From: an uncultured Clostridia bacterium | Lineage (GTDB): Bacteria > Bacillota > Clostridia > Oscillospirales > Acutalibacteraceae | Assembly: GCA_904420155.1 (NCBI GenBank) | Contig: CAJFUH010000240.1 | Coordinates: 1-6,134, forward strand | Direction: 5' to 3' | Length of the DNA: 6,134 nucleotides | Part shown: piece after piece, positions 5,913-6,134 of the stretch | How positions within the stretch are numbered: position 1 is the first letter of the stretch | Layout of the letters: each line of letters starts with the position of its first letter | Made by a program: the position numbers and the translations under genes | Notes under the pieces: model-generated | What the model was told of the DNA's origin: nothing | The model's input: only the letters and a program-made list of their open reading frames with translations | The model's database searches: none

Positions 5913-6101
5913 ACCACCTGCGGTGGGGCATGTCGCGTACCGGGCTTTCTCTGAAAACAACCTGATCTACCCGCGCTTAAACTCAAAAGTTTTGCTCAAG
6001 CTTTTTCACCACCTGCGGTGGAGCACGTCGCGCTCTGGGGCTACTCTAAAAAGAACCATGTCGCCCGCGCCGAAACATAAAAGTTTTGCTCAAGCTTTTT
6101 C
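5913..6101. repeat. Two tandem copies of a roughly 95-base repeat unit
   Basis: Unit 1 is 5913-6007 and unit 2 is 6008-6101. Both start with ACCACCTGCGGTGG, which contains a 5-bp hairpin CCACC-TGC-GGTGG, and both end with an identical 23-base block (5985-6007 and 6079-6101). The middles have diverged but keep TCGCG, GGCT, CTCT, AAAA, AACC and CCGCG in register. In both units GCG...GGG can pair with CCC-G-CGC, so some secondary structure survives the divergence. No open reading frame with a start and ribosome site runs through them. They resemble dispersed intergenic repeats of clostridial gut genomes. Confidence 0.75.
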
Positions 6102-6134
6102 AAAAGCTTGCGGGGGTCTTGGGGGCGGAGCCCC
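6079..6134. repeat. Hairpin-bearing dispersed repeat, cut by window end
   Basis: The shared 23-base block of the tandem repeat continues here into a perfect 9-bp stem (CAAGCTTTT 6091-6099 with AAAAGCTTG 6102-6110, loop TC). It then runs into a G-rich tract and GGGGC-GGA-GCCCC (6122-6134), a second small hairpin. The last part matches the left window edge. The form, an A/T block, a hairpin, a G-tract and a GGAGCCCC end, is one I associate with repeats scattered in intergenic DNA of Oscillospirales. The element probably continues past the window. Confidence 0.6.

Noticed and set aside
5786..5986. Minus-strand open frame of 66 codons
   Set aside because: It runs through the intrinsic terminator and the repeat unit, is Phe-rich only because of the T-tracts, and lacks a ribosome site.
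5913..6134. CRISPR array
   Set aside because: There are only two units of about 95 bases with no short constant repeat separated by uniform spacers, and no cas genes.

Overview
The window is a compact phage-type head-assembly and DNA-packaging cassette. All six recognisable genes lie on the minus strand, so they are transcribed from the right of the window towards the left. In transcription order they are: small terminase (5232-5744), large terminase (3919-5235), portal (2756-3922), a prohead protease with a probable scaffold tail (1724-2710), a small capsid decoration/cement protein (1283-1627) and a HK97-fold major capsid protein (258-1265). Every reading frame is open, every gene has a strong Shine-Dalgarno sequence, and two junctions are ATGA stop/start overlaps. 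This looks like one translationally coupled operon that has not decayed.

The packaging motor (TerS, TerL) would dock on the portal vertex of a procapsid built from the capsid protein. The protease would clear the scaffold and mature the shell, and the cement protein would stabilise the expanded head. No integrase, repressor, replication, connector, tail, lysis or host-attachment gene is visible. The capsid gene is the last gene on this side, and 257 bases follow it with no convincing coding sequence. Either the rest of the phage lies outside the window, or this is a stand-alone tailless packaging cassette (satellite, domesticated or remnant). The window cannot decide between these.

The left flank (1-257) is dense in secondary structure. 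It holds a 108-base element (52-159) that folds as a closing stem around two strong hairpins, with further hairpins at 27-44 and 185-213 and no U-tract terminator. The right flank (5745-6134) holds an AT-rich leader, an intrinsic terminator facing into the operon (5861-5898), two tandem copies of a roughly 95-base repeat (5913-6101), and the start of a hairpin-bearing GC-rich repeat. A 12-base core of that repeat, GGGGCGGAGCCC, recurs in the same orientation at the left edge (10-21). Both flanks therefore look like bacterial chromosomal repeat sequence rather than phage genes.

The likely host is a gut-type member of the Clostridia (Bacillota), probably an Oscillospirales/Ruminococcaceae relative. 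This rests on AGGAGG ribosome sites, a GC-rich but low-GC-clade gene style, a PBSX/XtmB-like terminase, and intergenic repeats of a kind I associate with that group. It is an inference from style, not from a marker gene.
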